A DNA stretch of 64,000 nt from assembly GCF_901933205.1 (NCBI RefSeq), contig NC_044600.1, positions 4,316,501 through 4,380,500 of the forward strand. The letters are read 5' to 3'. Of the stretch, positions 12,421 to 25,700 are shown piece after piece (within the stretch, counting starts at the first letter, position 1; each line of letters starts with the position of its first letter). The notes below the pieces were generated by a model. It worked only from the letters and a program-made list of their open reading frames with translations. It ran no database searches and had not been told where the DNA came from. The translations under genes were made by a program, and so were the position numbers. Source of the stretch: Camarhynchus parvulus (Eukaryota > Chordata > Aves > Passeriformes > Thraupidae).

Positions 12421-12690
12421 GAATCACAGAATCCCAGAATCACTGAGGTTGGGAAAGAGCTGTGAGATCACCGAGTCCAACCTGTGCCCAATGCCCGCCT
12501 TGTCACTGAGTGCCACCTCCATCCTTCCTTGGACATGAGGGATGGGGACTCCAAACCTCCCTGGGCAGCCCCTGCCAATGTCTTCCCACCTATACCATGA
12601 AGAATTTCTTCCTCATGTCCAACCTAAACATACCTTGGCAAAGCTTAAGACTGTGTCCTCTTGTGTCAGGGGTGCCTGAGTCCTTAGTGC
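12421..12690 (-). mobile_element. CR1 LINE fragment (antisense)
   Basis: A clear CR1 3' end in reverse complement: AATCACAGAATCCCAGAATC, then TGAGATCACCGAGTCCAACC, CCTCCCTGGGCAGCCCCTGCC and the ACTGTGTCCTCTTGTG block. It abuts another antisense CR1 piece, so at least two insertion events lie here. Confidence 0.85.
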
Positions 12691-12744
12691 CCCGGTGTCC
12701 CCAGTGGCTTAGTGTGCCTGTGTTGGCTGGGGTGTGGAAGAAGA

Positions 12745-12793
12745 TGAATTTTAAGGTCCCTTCTATCCCAAACCCTTCTGTGATTCCATGGTA
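12745..12793 (+). mobile_element. CR1 LINE 3' tail (sense)
   Basis: The tail signature AATTTTAAGGTCCCTTCTATCC followed by CTTCTGTGATTCCATGG is the sense-strand CR1 3' end. It points the opposite way to the neighbouring CR1 pieces. Confidence 0.75.
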
Positions 12794-15700
12794 TCGGCCT
12801 GCTGTGGTGCCAGGCACAGCCAGTGCTGGTTGGACAGGGAGCCTTGTGCTGCCACACTTTTGTCCCTCAGGTGTTTGAGGGTGAGGAAGAGGAGGATCTG
12901 TGCTGTGCTGTTCTGGAGGTCTCACCCCTGGAAGTGCTTGTGCGGCATTTACCTGCCCGAGCAGTCCTCAGCCCTGTCCCCTGCCCTCTTAGCCTGGGGT
13001 TTCTTACTCTGTGGATAACATCACACATAACTCACCTAACGTAGTGCTGTGTCCTCCCAACTGCAGTCCTGAAGCAGCTCACATGTTCAGAGTAACACTG
13101 CATTTTAATGTTTCTTCCCTTTTCTCTGACATAGGTCTCACAAAACACGTACACGCTTTATTTAAAACATGTGGCTAATCCAGCTGCAGTCAGGAGTCTC
13201 ATTTGCATCAGTAAAGCAGGATGGGATGCATAAACCTGCAGTGTTGTGGTCATGGGTTATTATGCTATTAAGTTACTGAGGGCTGTCTAATTTGTCCCTA
13301 ATAAAGGGCTGCATTTTATAGGTAGGGCTGTAATACAATCCTACAAACGCTGTACTTAGTGGAGAGGGAAGCAATTATGCTGCGAGTCACGGATATTTAA
13401 AAGTAGTTTTACAAGCTGGTGTGTACATTACGCTCACCCAAGCATTGGCCTCATCCACTGCCCTCAGAGTGAGTGCTTGTAACTGGTTTGGCCTGTGTAG
13501 GAAAGAGCCACCAACCTACACATTCAGATTATTAAAGGTTGTTGCTTGATGTGTGTCCAGTATCTCCACATAGTGTGTAAGTTGGGGGTTGGTTGGTTGA
13601 TTATTTTCTTTCCATTTGGGATGTGCACAAAATGGTGAGTTTTTGGCAGAGGTGGAAAGTGGATGAGATGGTTTCAGCTCAAGTTTCTAAAGCTGGAGGA
13701 ATAGTGTCACTACTGCAGTCTTGTTTTATTTATGTCTATAGTAGTTTTCTTACCATAGTTCAAGTTTTGTCTCAGATTTATATTGGCACTAAGACTTGTT
13801 ATTTTTTGCCACTGGAGATCTGTGGAGGGAACAAAAAAAACCCATAAATTGGGAGTGTGCCGATTTTCTTGTACCTCTTACAGATGGAGAGACTAAAACA
13901 GAAAGAGTCTTTGTAAGGTGACTTTTTTCCTAGGAAAATGCCTTTTTGGAGCTGAAGTTAAAAAAGAAAACTCTCAGAAACTGATTGTTCTCTTTTATCA
14001 TTCTGTGTTAATCCCTGACAGTTTTAGAATGTGTTATGCCATAAATATTTTTATACTTAGTTACTTTCTGGTGGCTTGTACTCTTGAGTTGATTTATTTA
14101 TTATTTATTTGACACCCAAGACTAGTTTCTATTGCTGTTTGAAGTGAGTATAATTATGGGTTTGTTTCCTATTTTTCAAATAATTAGTATTAGCATAAAG
14201 ATTTACCTTGTAAATGTTTACTTGATTGAGCAATCCAAACATTTAAGGACTTTTGGAGACTAAGACCATATTGCTGTACCTTGTAGGCAGAAATTGTTTT
14301 TCCTTCTTATGGTGCTCCTTTATTTTTTCTTTATTTTTCCCCCAAGATCTCTCAAGTAATTCCAGAACAGCTCAGTAACTCCTGAATTATTTGGTTACAT
14401 TGTTTTTCCCCATTTCCTTGTAGTTGTTCTTTCTTTTGTGGCACTCCTTGACACGGAGTTGTTTCCATTAGTTGCTAAAAAGGAATGACCTGGCTTCACC
14501 AGGTCTCCCTGGAGAGACTGCTGATTTTGGAATGTTGGATGAAGTAAATGGGTTGGAAGGGCTGGATTTGCTGCAGACACTGGGATTGTGCACTGAGTAC
14601 CTGTTCCATGAGGCAAACCATGGCTTCAGGACCAGCTCTGCTGGAGCTCTGCATGCTCTCCCCTCTCCACTCATTCCCAGAGAAGGGATGGAAGGGAAAT
14701 ACTGGGGAGAAGTTGCTCAAGCCACTAAAGAAGCCTGAAAAAGTTCAGCTGTAAGAACAACCCCAATGTTATCTGCTGGGGAGCTGTGACGGTCACAGGA
14801 TGTCCATGGAATTGTCCTTGGGACAAACTGAAGGCCATGAGTTCCCTCTTTGTCCTTTTCAGTCACAGCCTGGGATCTCCCAGTGTCCCTAGAGCCTGAC
14901 AGCACTTGGACTCCATTCACACCTCCCAAACCATGACACAGCAGAGGGATCTTACAATGAGCAGATTTTAAAATTAGTGTTCAGTTCAGAAAGGCAGTGA
15001 GAAAACATCTTTATGTTGTTGGGTTCACAGTAGGCTGAGGGGTGGAGACCATGGGAGTGCAGAGTTACCAGTGATAGTTGGCCTGGGACAAGTAGTAGGG
15101 GCAAGGGAAACTTTGGAAACCCTGCTTTTTCAGCTGTCATGGCTTATTCTCTGCACTGCCAGAGACACCAACACACTTGGCCAAGGCTGCTTTATTTTAT
15201 TAGAGCAGGCAGATGTTGAATCCTTAAATACAGCTTTGCCACTTCTGTCTTTTATTAAAGTGAAACTTCAACTTACATTCACAGAACTTGTTTGCATAAT
15301 GCTTTACCTGATTTTTATTAAATTTCACAGAGTTCTTTTCTGTAACAAATTCTCTTTTCAGTGCCAATGTGTTGCCAACCAGCTGGACACCAAAAGCTCA
15401 CATGTTTGTTTGCTAAGCTTGTCAAGTCAAGATCAAAATGAAATTATGATAAAAATCCCTGTGGATTTCTAACTTGGAGTCTGAGGTTCAAGACAAAGGT
15501 GAGAAATCCTGAAGAGACTGGAGTGCTCTGTAGGTGCACAGATTGGGAAAAGGAGTTTATTCCCTTGGAAGTTACTGAGGTTGTTTTGAATAATAGTCTG
15601 TGACGAAGGCGGATGACCTGCTCATTCCTTTCATACTGATGCCTCAATGTTCAGTTAATTTAGCACTTTGCAAGTTACTTCCTGCGTTAAAGAAAATGTA

Positions 15701-18700
15701 AGAGCTCATATCTTGTTCTAATTATGAAAGCTGATGCTGAACATGTAATCCTTCCCCAAAAATAATCAGTGTAATCCTTTGATGAACATATCCTGTATTA
15801 ATTTGTCTCAGAGACAGTAACATTCTGTTCTCACAGCTGTGTGAATACTCAGTGTAGGTGAATTCCCAGGTGTGTCAGGCACAGGCAGTGAGCAGAACTT
15901 GTTGCCTGTGCAGGTGGGATATGCAGAGGTAATCCAGCTCTTCCTGGATTAATGGCATGGCTCTGGACTCTATGATAGTTTTCCAGGGGAGCTCCCAAAC
16001 ATTTATCAATTGGTTTATTCAACACAGGATACTGCTTTAGATATTCAGAAACAGCACTTAAGAACTGCTGATAGCAAACTGATTTCCATGTGCACTTTAC
16101 AGGTGACATAATATTAATGAGAGAGCTTTGAACCTGCCAGGGACAGAATATTGCCAGGTGTCCTTCACACTGGTGTGAAATTGGTGGAAGATGGTACAGA
16201 ACTGTCTGTTGACTGAGGGTTAGGTATATCCATGACACAAAAAGCTTTAACAAATCTCACCTGCTGGTTTGAAGATGTTGTAATGTAAATTGCACTTATG
16301 ACTCAGTTCATAACTCTGTGGTTGGAGGATCCTGTAATCTGTTTATTCAAATCAGTTTCTAATGGTCTCTGCAGGGAACCTTTGAGTTCTGCTTTACTGG
16401 ATTCAAGGCAGAGGCTACCAAGGAATCTTACCAGGGCTTTGGTTGGCAGGTGTAGTTCATGAGTGATTAAAATGCACTGTAAAAATGAGTTATTAAAATA
16501 GAGCATGACCTCTCCTGAGCTTAGCTGGGCCAAGCCTGTCATGCAATGCTCAAGGGTTTATCTGGAGTTCAAGTGATTTAATCAAAATGCTCCACCCTGT
16601 CTTTATCTAAATTACAGATGTCAAATGCAACAATGAAAGCATTTTAACACAGAAGTGACCTTGGATACAGAAATCCACATAATTAAAAAACATGTCAAGG
16701 ACCTGACAGGGGTCTTCCCTCGCAGGTCATCAGGTCTGGCTTTAAAAATTCATCTTGCCGTTGGAAGAGTCTCCAGTGCAGTTGGTGAATTGTTTGGAGA
16801 GCATGGTGTGATGGGCCTGTGTATGGAAATGCTGGAGCTTTGGGGTGACTTCAGCAGGATCTGGAAAGATGGAAGTTTCAGAACTGTTTCTGATGAGGTC
16901 ATTTGTGGGAACTGAGCTCCACTAAATAAAACAGGAGCACTGGTACTGAAAGAGGAGTAGACAGGAGTGGAAGCTGGGAGCTGCCAATTGTGCAGGTGGA
17001 AAAAGAATCACAAAATTAACTCTTCTGTGTTCTTTCAGAGCGATGTAAATCATTCAGTGGCCTTGTCATTGTGTATCCACATGGGAGATCTGAAGGCAGT
17101 TCTCAACATGAGAAAGTAGATTATGATGAACTTTATTGATTTGTTAATGGACTAATAATTGTCTCCTCTGTTGCTTGCTATAAATTTCTTTAAGGAGTAG
17201 ATTTATCAGAGCAAGAGTCTCCTTTGGCCAGCTCTGGCTGTGACTGAATAAATGTTCGGGGGAGGCAGAACTTGGGCAAACCTGACTCGTAATGCAGCTG
17301 GTGCCGTGTTTAATAATGCACTGGATTGAGAGGGGAAATAAGAGTTGAGAACTGAGGTAAAAAATGTAATTGAAAAATCATCTTCTATTTTATCCTTTAT
17401 TTCAAAGAAACAGCAAATTCTACAAATTGGTAATTACTGATTTTTCTATTGCCTGTTGACATAGAGGGGAAAGTAAACTCTGAAGTCAAAGCTCTGGCCT
17501 ACAAGCATTTTACTCCAATTCTAGCTATCAATCTCTTTTTTTATACAGGCCTGTTGAACTCTTAATATCCATTACCATTACATAGTATAATAATCTTGGA
17601 GAATAAAGTGAAAACAGTTGGATTTCTGCTTATGCTTTTGAGCTCCTAATAATTTTATTTGCTTTATATTAGAAGCAGCTCTTGTGCAAAGGTTAGGTAG
17701 ATCACCCCTCTCCTTTCCATTCAGAATTTTCAAAAATGCTTGGCTACAAAGGGTTTCCTCATCCCCTTTATTTTCCTACTGGATGTTGGCAGGTTTCTTC
17801 TCCTTTGGTTCATTCTGTATTCTTGTGATTTATGTACTGCATTAAAATAACTTGTGGCTGGTGACATTTTTGCTTCCCAAGGCACCACGTTGGATGCAGG
17901 CTGTTCCTGGCTGGCACTTGCATTGTCTCAGCTGGTGGCCTCCTGTTTGGGACAAAAAAGGTCCTGCCTTGGAAATCTGTGATGATGAGGCTCTTCTTTT
18001 CTGATATCTACCCAGAGGATTGCATTCTTTGCTTGTGTAGATTGTGTAACAAGAGCACCAAGCTCCAGTTTGCCGTTAGGATTCTGCTGTGTGCTTGATA
18101 ATATTGATAATATTGGCAATAATGTTTGCCTTTCCCCAGGGCATGAATTTTCACACATAACAAAGCAATGTCTGGTTTAATGTGTTCATCAAAGTGCTGC
18201 CCTGTCCAGGCCACCTCCTGTGTCCTCAGAGTGAAGCTCAGGGGGACCCAGTGCTGGGAACTGACCTGAGGAGTTGCTGCTGGCCTGGGAGGACCCTGGG
18301 CCTCTTGTCCTGGTTGACTTCCTGAGCACTGCTGTGTAGAGGTAGAACCTTATAAAAGAAAGGCCTTGTAAAATCAGCCCTTGCTATTTCAGCTGAATTA
18401 ACAGCTAGTCTGTTAGGTTCCCGTGAGAAAGAATCATAAGAATGGGAATCAGTTTGCATAACAATCTATTCTTGCAAGAAGGCATTTTGCATCTGTGAAA
18501 AATAAGAAGTCTATCCCATGAGAATGCACAAAGAAAAGATGTAAACACCTGTGTAAAGAGAGAACCTTAGCTTGTGCACACCCAAGCACCTTGTAACCAC
18601 TGAACTGAGTGGCAAGAAAGTTCTTAACCAATTAGCATTAAACACAATAACTGGGAAAACTGGCTAAAAATAGGCTGTAGCATTAAAGTGGGGTTTTTGC

Positions 18701-19547
18701 TGAGGGAACTTCGAAGTGTTCTGCCCGTCGTTACTCACCTCTGCTGTTGTTACAGAGCACCACTTTGGGCAGAGCCAAGGAGCAGGAACACATCCCAAGG
18801 TCCTGAAGCCAGCACTGATTATATCCCAGGAAAACAACCCTTACATGTTGTTAAACATCCAGATTTCCAGCCTTCAGGGGGTGTCACAACAGCAGAACCT
18901 TTCTCAGCCTGGGACATGGGTGTCCCTCCTCTGTTAAACTGGGGTGTTTGTTAAACTGGGGCTGCCCAAAGCCCTTCCTTGCGGGCTTTCCCCCAGATTG
19001 GTCTTTGGTCCTTGATCCTTGTGACTTTGCAGCTGGAGATGCCAGTACTGGCACAGCAGAAGGACTGGCTCTTGAGGAGTGCAGGAATTGCTGAAGTTGG
19101 AGACAGTGGAAACTTTACTCGTGTCGGTCACCTTGATTTTATACCAAATTGTATCTGGTTTTTTTTGCTAGGGGTGGGAAACAGACCTGCCAATATTGGA
19201 GCTGCTGATGTTTCTCTGTTTTGCCTAATGCCTTTATTTCATTTACATTTTTAAGGGAGAAACTTTCTCTTTCAAACTAGAGCCTCATGGGCTCAGCAGT
19301 ACCATGTAATATTTATTTATTTGTGCAAGGCAGTCACTGTTGTTCCAAACATCCAGTTCACCTGTTCAGCTTGACACAACTCCGATTGCAAGAGGCTTTC
19401 TTGGAAAGTCAGGAAGAGTGTTGGTAAAAGGTTCTGTAGAGAAAATATGTCAGTCTTCAGCGTTATCACGGGCACAGATGAGAGCCTGTGCCTCCTGCAC
19501 AGTTCCAGTTCCCACCCAGCTTTCAGAGTGTCTCCTTTTCCTTTCAG

Positions 19548-19694
19548 ATGAATCTGCGTTCTGTATTTACTGTAGAACAACAAAGGATATTGCAGCGTTA
19601 CTATGAAAATGGAATGACAAATCAAAGTAAAAATTGCTTTCAGCTCATATTACAGTGTGCACAAGAAACTAAACTGGATTTCAGCGTGGTCAGG
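19548..19694 (+). CDS. HDX: HDX exon 2: start codon and helices 1-2 of homeodomain 1
   Basis: This 147-bp exon encodes residues 1-49 of highly divergent homeobox protein, a predicted nuclear DNA-binding protein. The ATG is the first three bases of the exon, directly after TTTCAG; the exon ends GTC-AGG before GTAAGT in phase 0. The peptide begins MNLRSVFTVEQQ and includes YYENGMTN, which I recognise from vertebrate HDX. It carries homeodomain helices 1 and 2; the recognition helix is in the next exon. An in-frame upstream extension to 19,488 exists only in the intron and is rejected, because the acceptor lies between it and the conserved Met. The next exon begins Thr-Trp, completing V-R-T-W at the junction. 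Identification is from recalled family sequence; no search was run. Confidence 0.95.
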
Positions 19695-21580
19695 GTAAGT
19701 ACTGAGGCCTTCCAGATTTGTTAAGCATACACATTCATTGCTTTACATAAAATGTAGAGAGGTCTGGAGTCTCTAACATTATCCTTGTTGTAAATCAGAC
19801 TTCAGTGTGTGTGTGTGACATTTATTTATACCCAGAGAGCCTATTTAGAGTTTGTTTTCACTGAAATATCTTCACATGACTGTTGAATTTAGCAGGGGCC
19901 TGGGTTGCACAAGGAGTGATTTTTGTTGTCTTTTGTTGGGATTTTTTTAAGTTATTATTTATTAAATTGTAGGGTGGCTTGCCCTATAGAAACTTTGTAT
20001 CATGTATTATATCAGAGCAAGGTCATGTTATTAAGAAACTATTTTTAAACTAAATAAGTTTCTATAAATTAATGTATTTGGGAGAAACAACTGTGGAACT
20101 ATTTCTTTTGATGCACTCTGTCACACTTGTATTCCACATCACAATAATAAATATTGTGGTCCTTTGTGGTTATTCACAGCGGGGACATTCTTTTCCTATA
20201 AAACAAGAATGTCCCAGTGCTAACAGGAGCTCTTCCAGAGTCTATGAATTCCACAGGAAGGGAAATAATAATCCCTTTGTGAAACACTAGACAACAAAAT
20301 GGCTGTTGTCCGAGAGAGAGCAGAAATAGAAATCCTGAGGCATTAGATGGAAAAATAACAAAGGGTAGTGGAGCTCCCAGGAGCTGCTGTGACACTGGAC
20401 ACTGAGGAGGAGCAAGTGGGACCAGTCTAGGTTGGTTTTTAATTGGTTTAACAGTGGCACATTGACAATAACAACCCTGCTCCCAAATTCTTACCTGGAT
20501 TCCCCTCTCTCAGAACTCTGGAATCATTAAAAGTTACTTTCTCAGCTGGAGGTGGTAGAAGCTGTGAAAGTCAGGCAGGGGCTCAGGCTCCTGGGGCAGG
20601 CAGGCAGTTGTAACAGGAATCTGGATGCTGATGGTGCAGCCAGGGCTGCTTTGCTATTTTTGTGCTGATTGAATGTCCTAGAGGAGGCAGCCCAGCTCCC
20701 CTCTCCTTGCAGTTCTCTCCATCTTCATGTTTCCCTTCCCTCTCCATTTCCCTTCCTGCAATCAAGTATCATTCCTTCTGTTCTCCTCCCTTCCTGAGCC
20801 CTGATTTGCAGCACTTCAACTTTTTCTTACTTCAGAATGGAAACAGATCCAGTGTCTGTCCTGCATTTGTCACATTTTAGCACGATCTTACCTTTCTCTT
20901 CTTTACACTCGTCATTTCTGCTTCTCCTAAATGTCCCCTTTTTCCCTTTCTTTTTCTTTTTATCCTATAAAACTCTTGGTCAGTGATTAGTTCTTTGCAA
21001 AATGATGCTTGAGTTGCAGCTGGCACTTGCAGATAGGATTACAATAGGCACATGAATTCCCTAAATACAATTGGTCAGGAGAATGGGACTCTCAGCAGAG
21101 GCAAAGCTGACCAGTAACTGACATTTTACTGCATGGTACAAATTGTGCCTCCAATTAGACATTTTGTAAAATTTTACAAAAATTTAATAGAGTAGAATAC
21201 TGTATGGCAGGGATGGTTTTTTTCCTGTATGAAATTAGTCACAGTGGTGTCAATTAAATAAATATTGACACTTCAAGACAGGAGGCATCAGGATTTTTGA
21301 GAAGCTGGGGTTTTGGACTTGAGGCGGGGCTTGTCCTGTGTATGAGTTGTGGATCCCAAAGAGGAGAGGCCTGGATCTCTACCCTGTATTGTTCAGGCCT
21401 GTGTTTCCACCCTGTCATGTTCACTGCATAATCAGTACATGATTTACATATTTGTAAACTTACATCTCAACTCGAACACTTAACGTGTCATCAGACCCGC
21501 TTAAAAATGGAATTGCTAATTTTTTTCTGCCTCTTTGACACCTGGTTTTGTGTTTGTTGGCGTTGCTGTCTTGTTTGCAG
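19695..21580 (+). other. HDX: HDX intron 2 (1.9 kb)
   Basis: GTAAGT donor and TTGTTTGCAG acceptor, phase 0, splitting homeodomain 1 between Arg49 and Thr50. It contains a short GT run near 19,804-19,818 and otherwise nothing I can name. Confidence 0.85.
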
Positions 21581-22711
21581 ACGTGGGTTGGCAACAAGCG
21601 GCGGAAGATGAGCAGCAAGATCGCCGTGGAATCTGGGGGCACCCCCCCGGGCACTGCCCCCGCCACTCCCTCCGTGCCCCCGGAGGCAGCAGTGAGAAAC
21701 GTGGTGAATATTGCTCGATCCCAAAGCCAGCAATCCTCTTGGACCTCTTCTAACAACGACGTGATAGTGACCGGGATCTACAGCCCTGCTGGCTCCTCGG
21801 GCCGCCCGGGAGCCGCCAAGCACACGAATGCCTCTGTGGCAGAGCTGCACAAAACCTCCATCCCACGGCTCCCGGGCAAGAGCGACGCGGACTTCCAGCA
21901 GCAGCACATCCCTCTGGGGCGGCAGGTACAGGTACCCCACTGTAAAAACGCTTCCCTCTTGGTGGGGGAAAAGACCATTATTCTCTCCAGGCAAACGAGC
22001 GTGCTCAATTCTGCAAACTCCATCTACAGTCACACGAAGAAAAGCTACGGCAGCTCCTCGGTGCAGACGGCGGAGCTGGTGTTACCTCAGAAACCCATGA
22101 TTTGCCACCGGCCCTGCAGGGCCGAGCCCTTGGCGTGCCAGCGCTTGCACAAGGCCGAGCCCGCAGCCCTGGCGCCGCACATGGCCCCGGGGCCGAGGGC
22201 TCACCCCAGGGAGCCGGGCTGCGGCACCCAGAACCTGGAGATCCGCGAGGTGTTCTCGCTGGCCGTCACGGACCAGCCGCAGCGCCTGGTGCCGGGCAGC
22301 GCCGCGCAGAAAGCGCCCTCGCTGGAGGGCAGCTGCCTGTCCATCGCCATGGAGACGGGCGACGTGGAGGACGAGTACGCCCGCGAGGAGGAGCTGGCCT
22401 CCATGGGGGCGCAGATCCAGAGCTACTCCAGATACTGTGAGGGCAGCGGCTCCGGCCGCGGGGACAACCAAAGCACGGCCGCGGCCGGGCCGGGCCGCAG
22501 CGGGGCCTGCGGGGCACAGCTGGGCCCTGCCCGCGACGGGCCCGACAATCTCCTGTACCACAGCAGAGAGTTCCACCTGCCTGCACGGACCTCATTGCAC
22601 ACAGCATCCAGCACGATTTATAACCCTGCCAACGCAGCCAGAAGTACCTTTTCTCCTCATTTTACATCTTCAAGTCAACTGAGGCTGTCACAAAACCAAA
22701 ATAATTACCAG
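21581..22711 (+). CDS. HDX: HDX exon 3: recognition helix of homeodomain 1 and long linker
   Basis: This large 1,131-bp exon encodes residues 50-426. It opens with TWVGNKRRKM, the third (recognition) helix of homeodomain 1, with the invariant Trp48 and Asn51 of the homeodomain numbering but Val at 49 and Gly at 50, a mark of this divergent family. The rest is a Ser/Pro/Ala/Gln-rich linker with no known fold: QSQQSSW, then IPLGRQVQV, a basic, Cys/His-containing middle part and an acidic GDVEDEYAREEE stretch, ending in QNQNNYQ. Codons between about 22,080 and 22,560 are strikingly GC-rich compared with the flanking exons and introns. The exon ends at CAG|GTAATC in phase 0. The frame stays open 36 bp into the intron to a TGA ending at 22,747. 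The exon size is close to what I recall of mammalian HDX. Confidence 0.94.
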
Positions 22712-25700
22712 GTAATCCATCAGTTTGTCGCCAAACCTCAAAGCTGAGGTTGTAGACAAATGCTGTTTCCTTTCAGAGTTGGTGGCTATTAAGCAATAGG
22801 TTCACCTTTCTGCAGGCTGTGCTCCTTTTATGCCTTCCAGTGGAGATAATTCCTTCTGAAACCCAGTGCAGGCAGCACTGCAGTGTGGCAGCACTTCTGC
22901 CTGTCCAACTAGCCCCTGGTAGCCATATATTGAAAATCAGGGAGGATTTCATGGATTCCACAGCTAAATTTTGGCTGCAGAAGGGTCATACCCACGAGCT
23001 GGTGGTTGCTCAAGCCCGTGTTGTGCTGGCCTGGCTTTCCAGCAGGTGCCATGGCCATTCCCTGGGTGTTCTGTGGACACACATCACACGTGGCACAAGA
23101 CGTGGTTTCATGCTGACATTTGTGCATTTGCTCACCCCATTGATGTCAGCTTGGAATCCTGTACCCCCTGTGCAGGTGGCAGACTCTGTGTTCTGTCAGG
23201 GATTAGGATCCCCTGTGATGGAGTTAACTCAGCTTCCTTTCCCACAGCATCTAATTCAAATAATCAGTTTTACATTCAATCCTTTTATTCCTTTTCCTGT
23301 ACTAAAATCCCTTTAGTGATACTGAGGGGAAATTAAATGCAGATCATTGAAGAACTAAAAGATGTTTAAGAGAAACTGCAGCACTTGACGCATTTTTTTT
23401 TAGTTTTTGGTATTACAAGGGGAGAGATACTTGTGCAGGAAACATCCAAATCGGTATTTTTCATGGATTTTTACACCATCTGGCATGACATAGCCTGGAG
23501 ACACTGAGGTAAAAGTCTTTTAAGGCTGACAGAATGTGATTCTGTGTGTGTCACCTGCATGCATTTGCCTGTTACTGCCTTTTTATTTTCTCCTGAAAAT
23601 AAACCATGTCGACAGCATATCAGCTTTTCCTGTGCTTTGCTCACCAGGGTAGAGAATGAGACTTTGTGAATCATGTGTTTTTAGGTTTTTTTAGTTTTTC
23701 TTTTCTTTTTTTCCTGGCTTGTTCCTATCTCATGTGACCATTTGAAGGAAAACTTCTGAGTCCAAGTCAGTGCCACTTTTCACCTGAATTATTACTGCTC
23801 TTAGTAAACCAGAGGTTTGATGGACAGAGGGTAAATTCTGGGGAGTAGGTGCACATCAAATGTGCCTTTCTCTCCTTTACTCTCACACAGTCTCTCAGTG
23901 TTTGCTGTTACTTTTCTTACTTGGTTATAGAATTCCTGAAATGCTGTTTACTTTTGCCATCCCAGTTTCACAGGAGAAGAAAAGCTGTAAATGTGCAGAT
24001 CAGTCCAATAAAGGGTTGGTGAAAGTGCTTACAATTGAGTTAAGGGCATTTTATAGAGTTTCAGGAAGGGAAATCCATTACTGATGCCTCCATCAGCTGT
24101 GTGCTCATGGTGCTTTATTTCACTCTTGAAAAAGCATGAGAGAGATTGATTTCTTCTATTTTAATTTTTATGTTTAATGAAATTAAGACTAACTTTGTTT
24201 TGGGGTTTTATGGGGTAGGAACTGAGTCTTTTTGAAGAGCTAGAACAGTTCATGGTAGATGATATTTTATCTGCTTGTGTGGTGTTTTATGGATCAGAAT
24301 AAGATCTCTGGAATTTTGTTTTGGGGTTGTTTTTACTTCCCCCAGTTGTAACAACACACCTGGTTTTCTGCTAAGTGAGGAATTCATCTGCACCCCAGCT
24401 GACCTCCATGCCTGTGTGACACCCTGCTCTTTGGATTTGGAGTGTGGATGGAGGAATTCTGTCATATCCCTTGTCATTCCAGAGTTTTAACCCTTGGAAA
24501 AGCTGAGCAGGATGCTGTTAATTCCCTGATTGCTGTGAGCATGCACCCTGTGAACCCCTGAGGTGACACTTCTGGGTATTAGAGACTTTCTAAGGTGCTT
24601 GAATCCTGTTAGGCTTGTACAGGATGACATTTCATTTTTTGTAGTCAGTTTATGCTAATTTATTGCCCATGTTTAGCTAATTTATCCATCAGCACAGAGA
24701 TGAAAATCCTTAAACTTGGGGAAATCTTCTTGAGTTTAAAAATAGATTAAACCTGAGCTAAATGATTATTGGGGTAGTTGAACATCCAAGCAGATGCTTC
24801 TTCAAAGTCAGGACTGTGTGATTCATGTTTTGATGAAGCAATTACTGTCATATATTGGTGGGGTATCTAATTAGCAATTAGTTATAGCTTCCTTACTGGT
24901 TCAATTAATCAAATTCATGTTAGTGTAACTTAAGACTAAATTTAATTAAGTGATCAATTTTAATGCCTGAGCAGTTTCTGTAAACAAATTCTTCAGCCTT
25001 GCTTGTTTTAGTTTGACTTTGAGTGTGTTGGAGTGGAGAGGTTACCTGTGCAGGCTGAGGTGGGATTTAGTCTTGGTTTCTTCCCCCCACCTTAAGGGAC
25101 AGGAACACTGTTGAGAATCTCTATTTTTATTTACTCTGTTCCCAAGCCCAGCCCTTGACAAGGGCAGCTCAGAGCAGTGCCATACACGTTGTACTCCAGG
25201 GAGTTCTCCTGAGATGAACTTGGCTGGTTTTGGCCCTGTCCCTGTCAGAACTGAGTGCATTTGTCTTCCCAGCAACCCTTAACACTCTGCCACGTAGATG
25301 TTGCTTTATTCCCATAGAAAATCACTTTTTTTTTGTAGCCCCCTGTAAATGAGTGAAGAGGAGGCACCTGGGTGGTTCCTCAGGGTGCCTTTGCAGTGGG
25401 TTCTGTGGTGTGAAGTTGTTTTGTGGGATATATGGTTATAACAGACAAAGAGAATTTCTAAAATGTGTGTGTGCAGTGAAGAAATTAATATTGTAGGCTC
25501 AAACCCTAATGGTCCTTCAGAGGTGAGGTGCTCCTTTCATCCCCCTCAACCCTCTTTGTGCTGTCATGAGAAGGTGTCTGACATTGGGTGACCTCCAAGT
25601 GCTTCCAGCCAAAAGCTTGAAGAATAAAAGTGTTTCATGTGTTTGTACAGCAGCCACGTGTACCAGGGCTGCTGTGCTTGTTGTGCTCATGCTGCAGGAG

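Larger units (their letters stand above)
11431..19547 (+). other. HDX: HDX intron 1 (about 8.1 kb)
   Basis: The intron starts at the GTAAGCG donor and ends at a CTTTTCCTTTCAG acceptor right before the ATG. Its first 1.4 kb holds the rest of the CpG island, the GAT microsatellite, the minisatellite and CR1 pieces. From about 12,800 to 19,547 it is AT-rich with no exon I can support. A CNE-like AT-rich block around 13,300-13,460 is only a suspicion. Confidence 0.6.

Noticed and set aside
19488..19547. Upstream in-frame extension of the HDX start
   Set aside because: The 60 bp before the ATG end in a CTTTTCCTTTCAG acceptor tract and are intronic; the recognised protein starts at the Met at 19,548.
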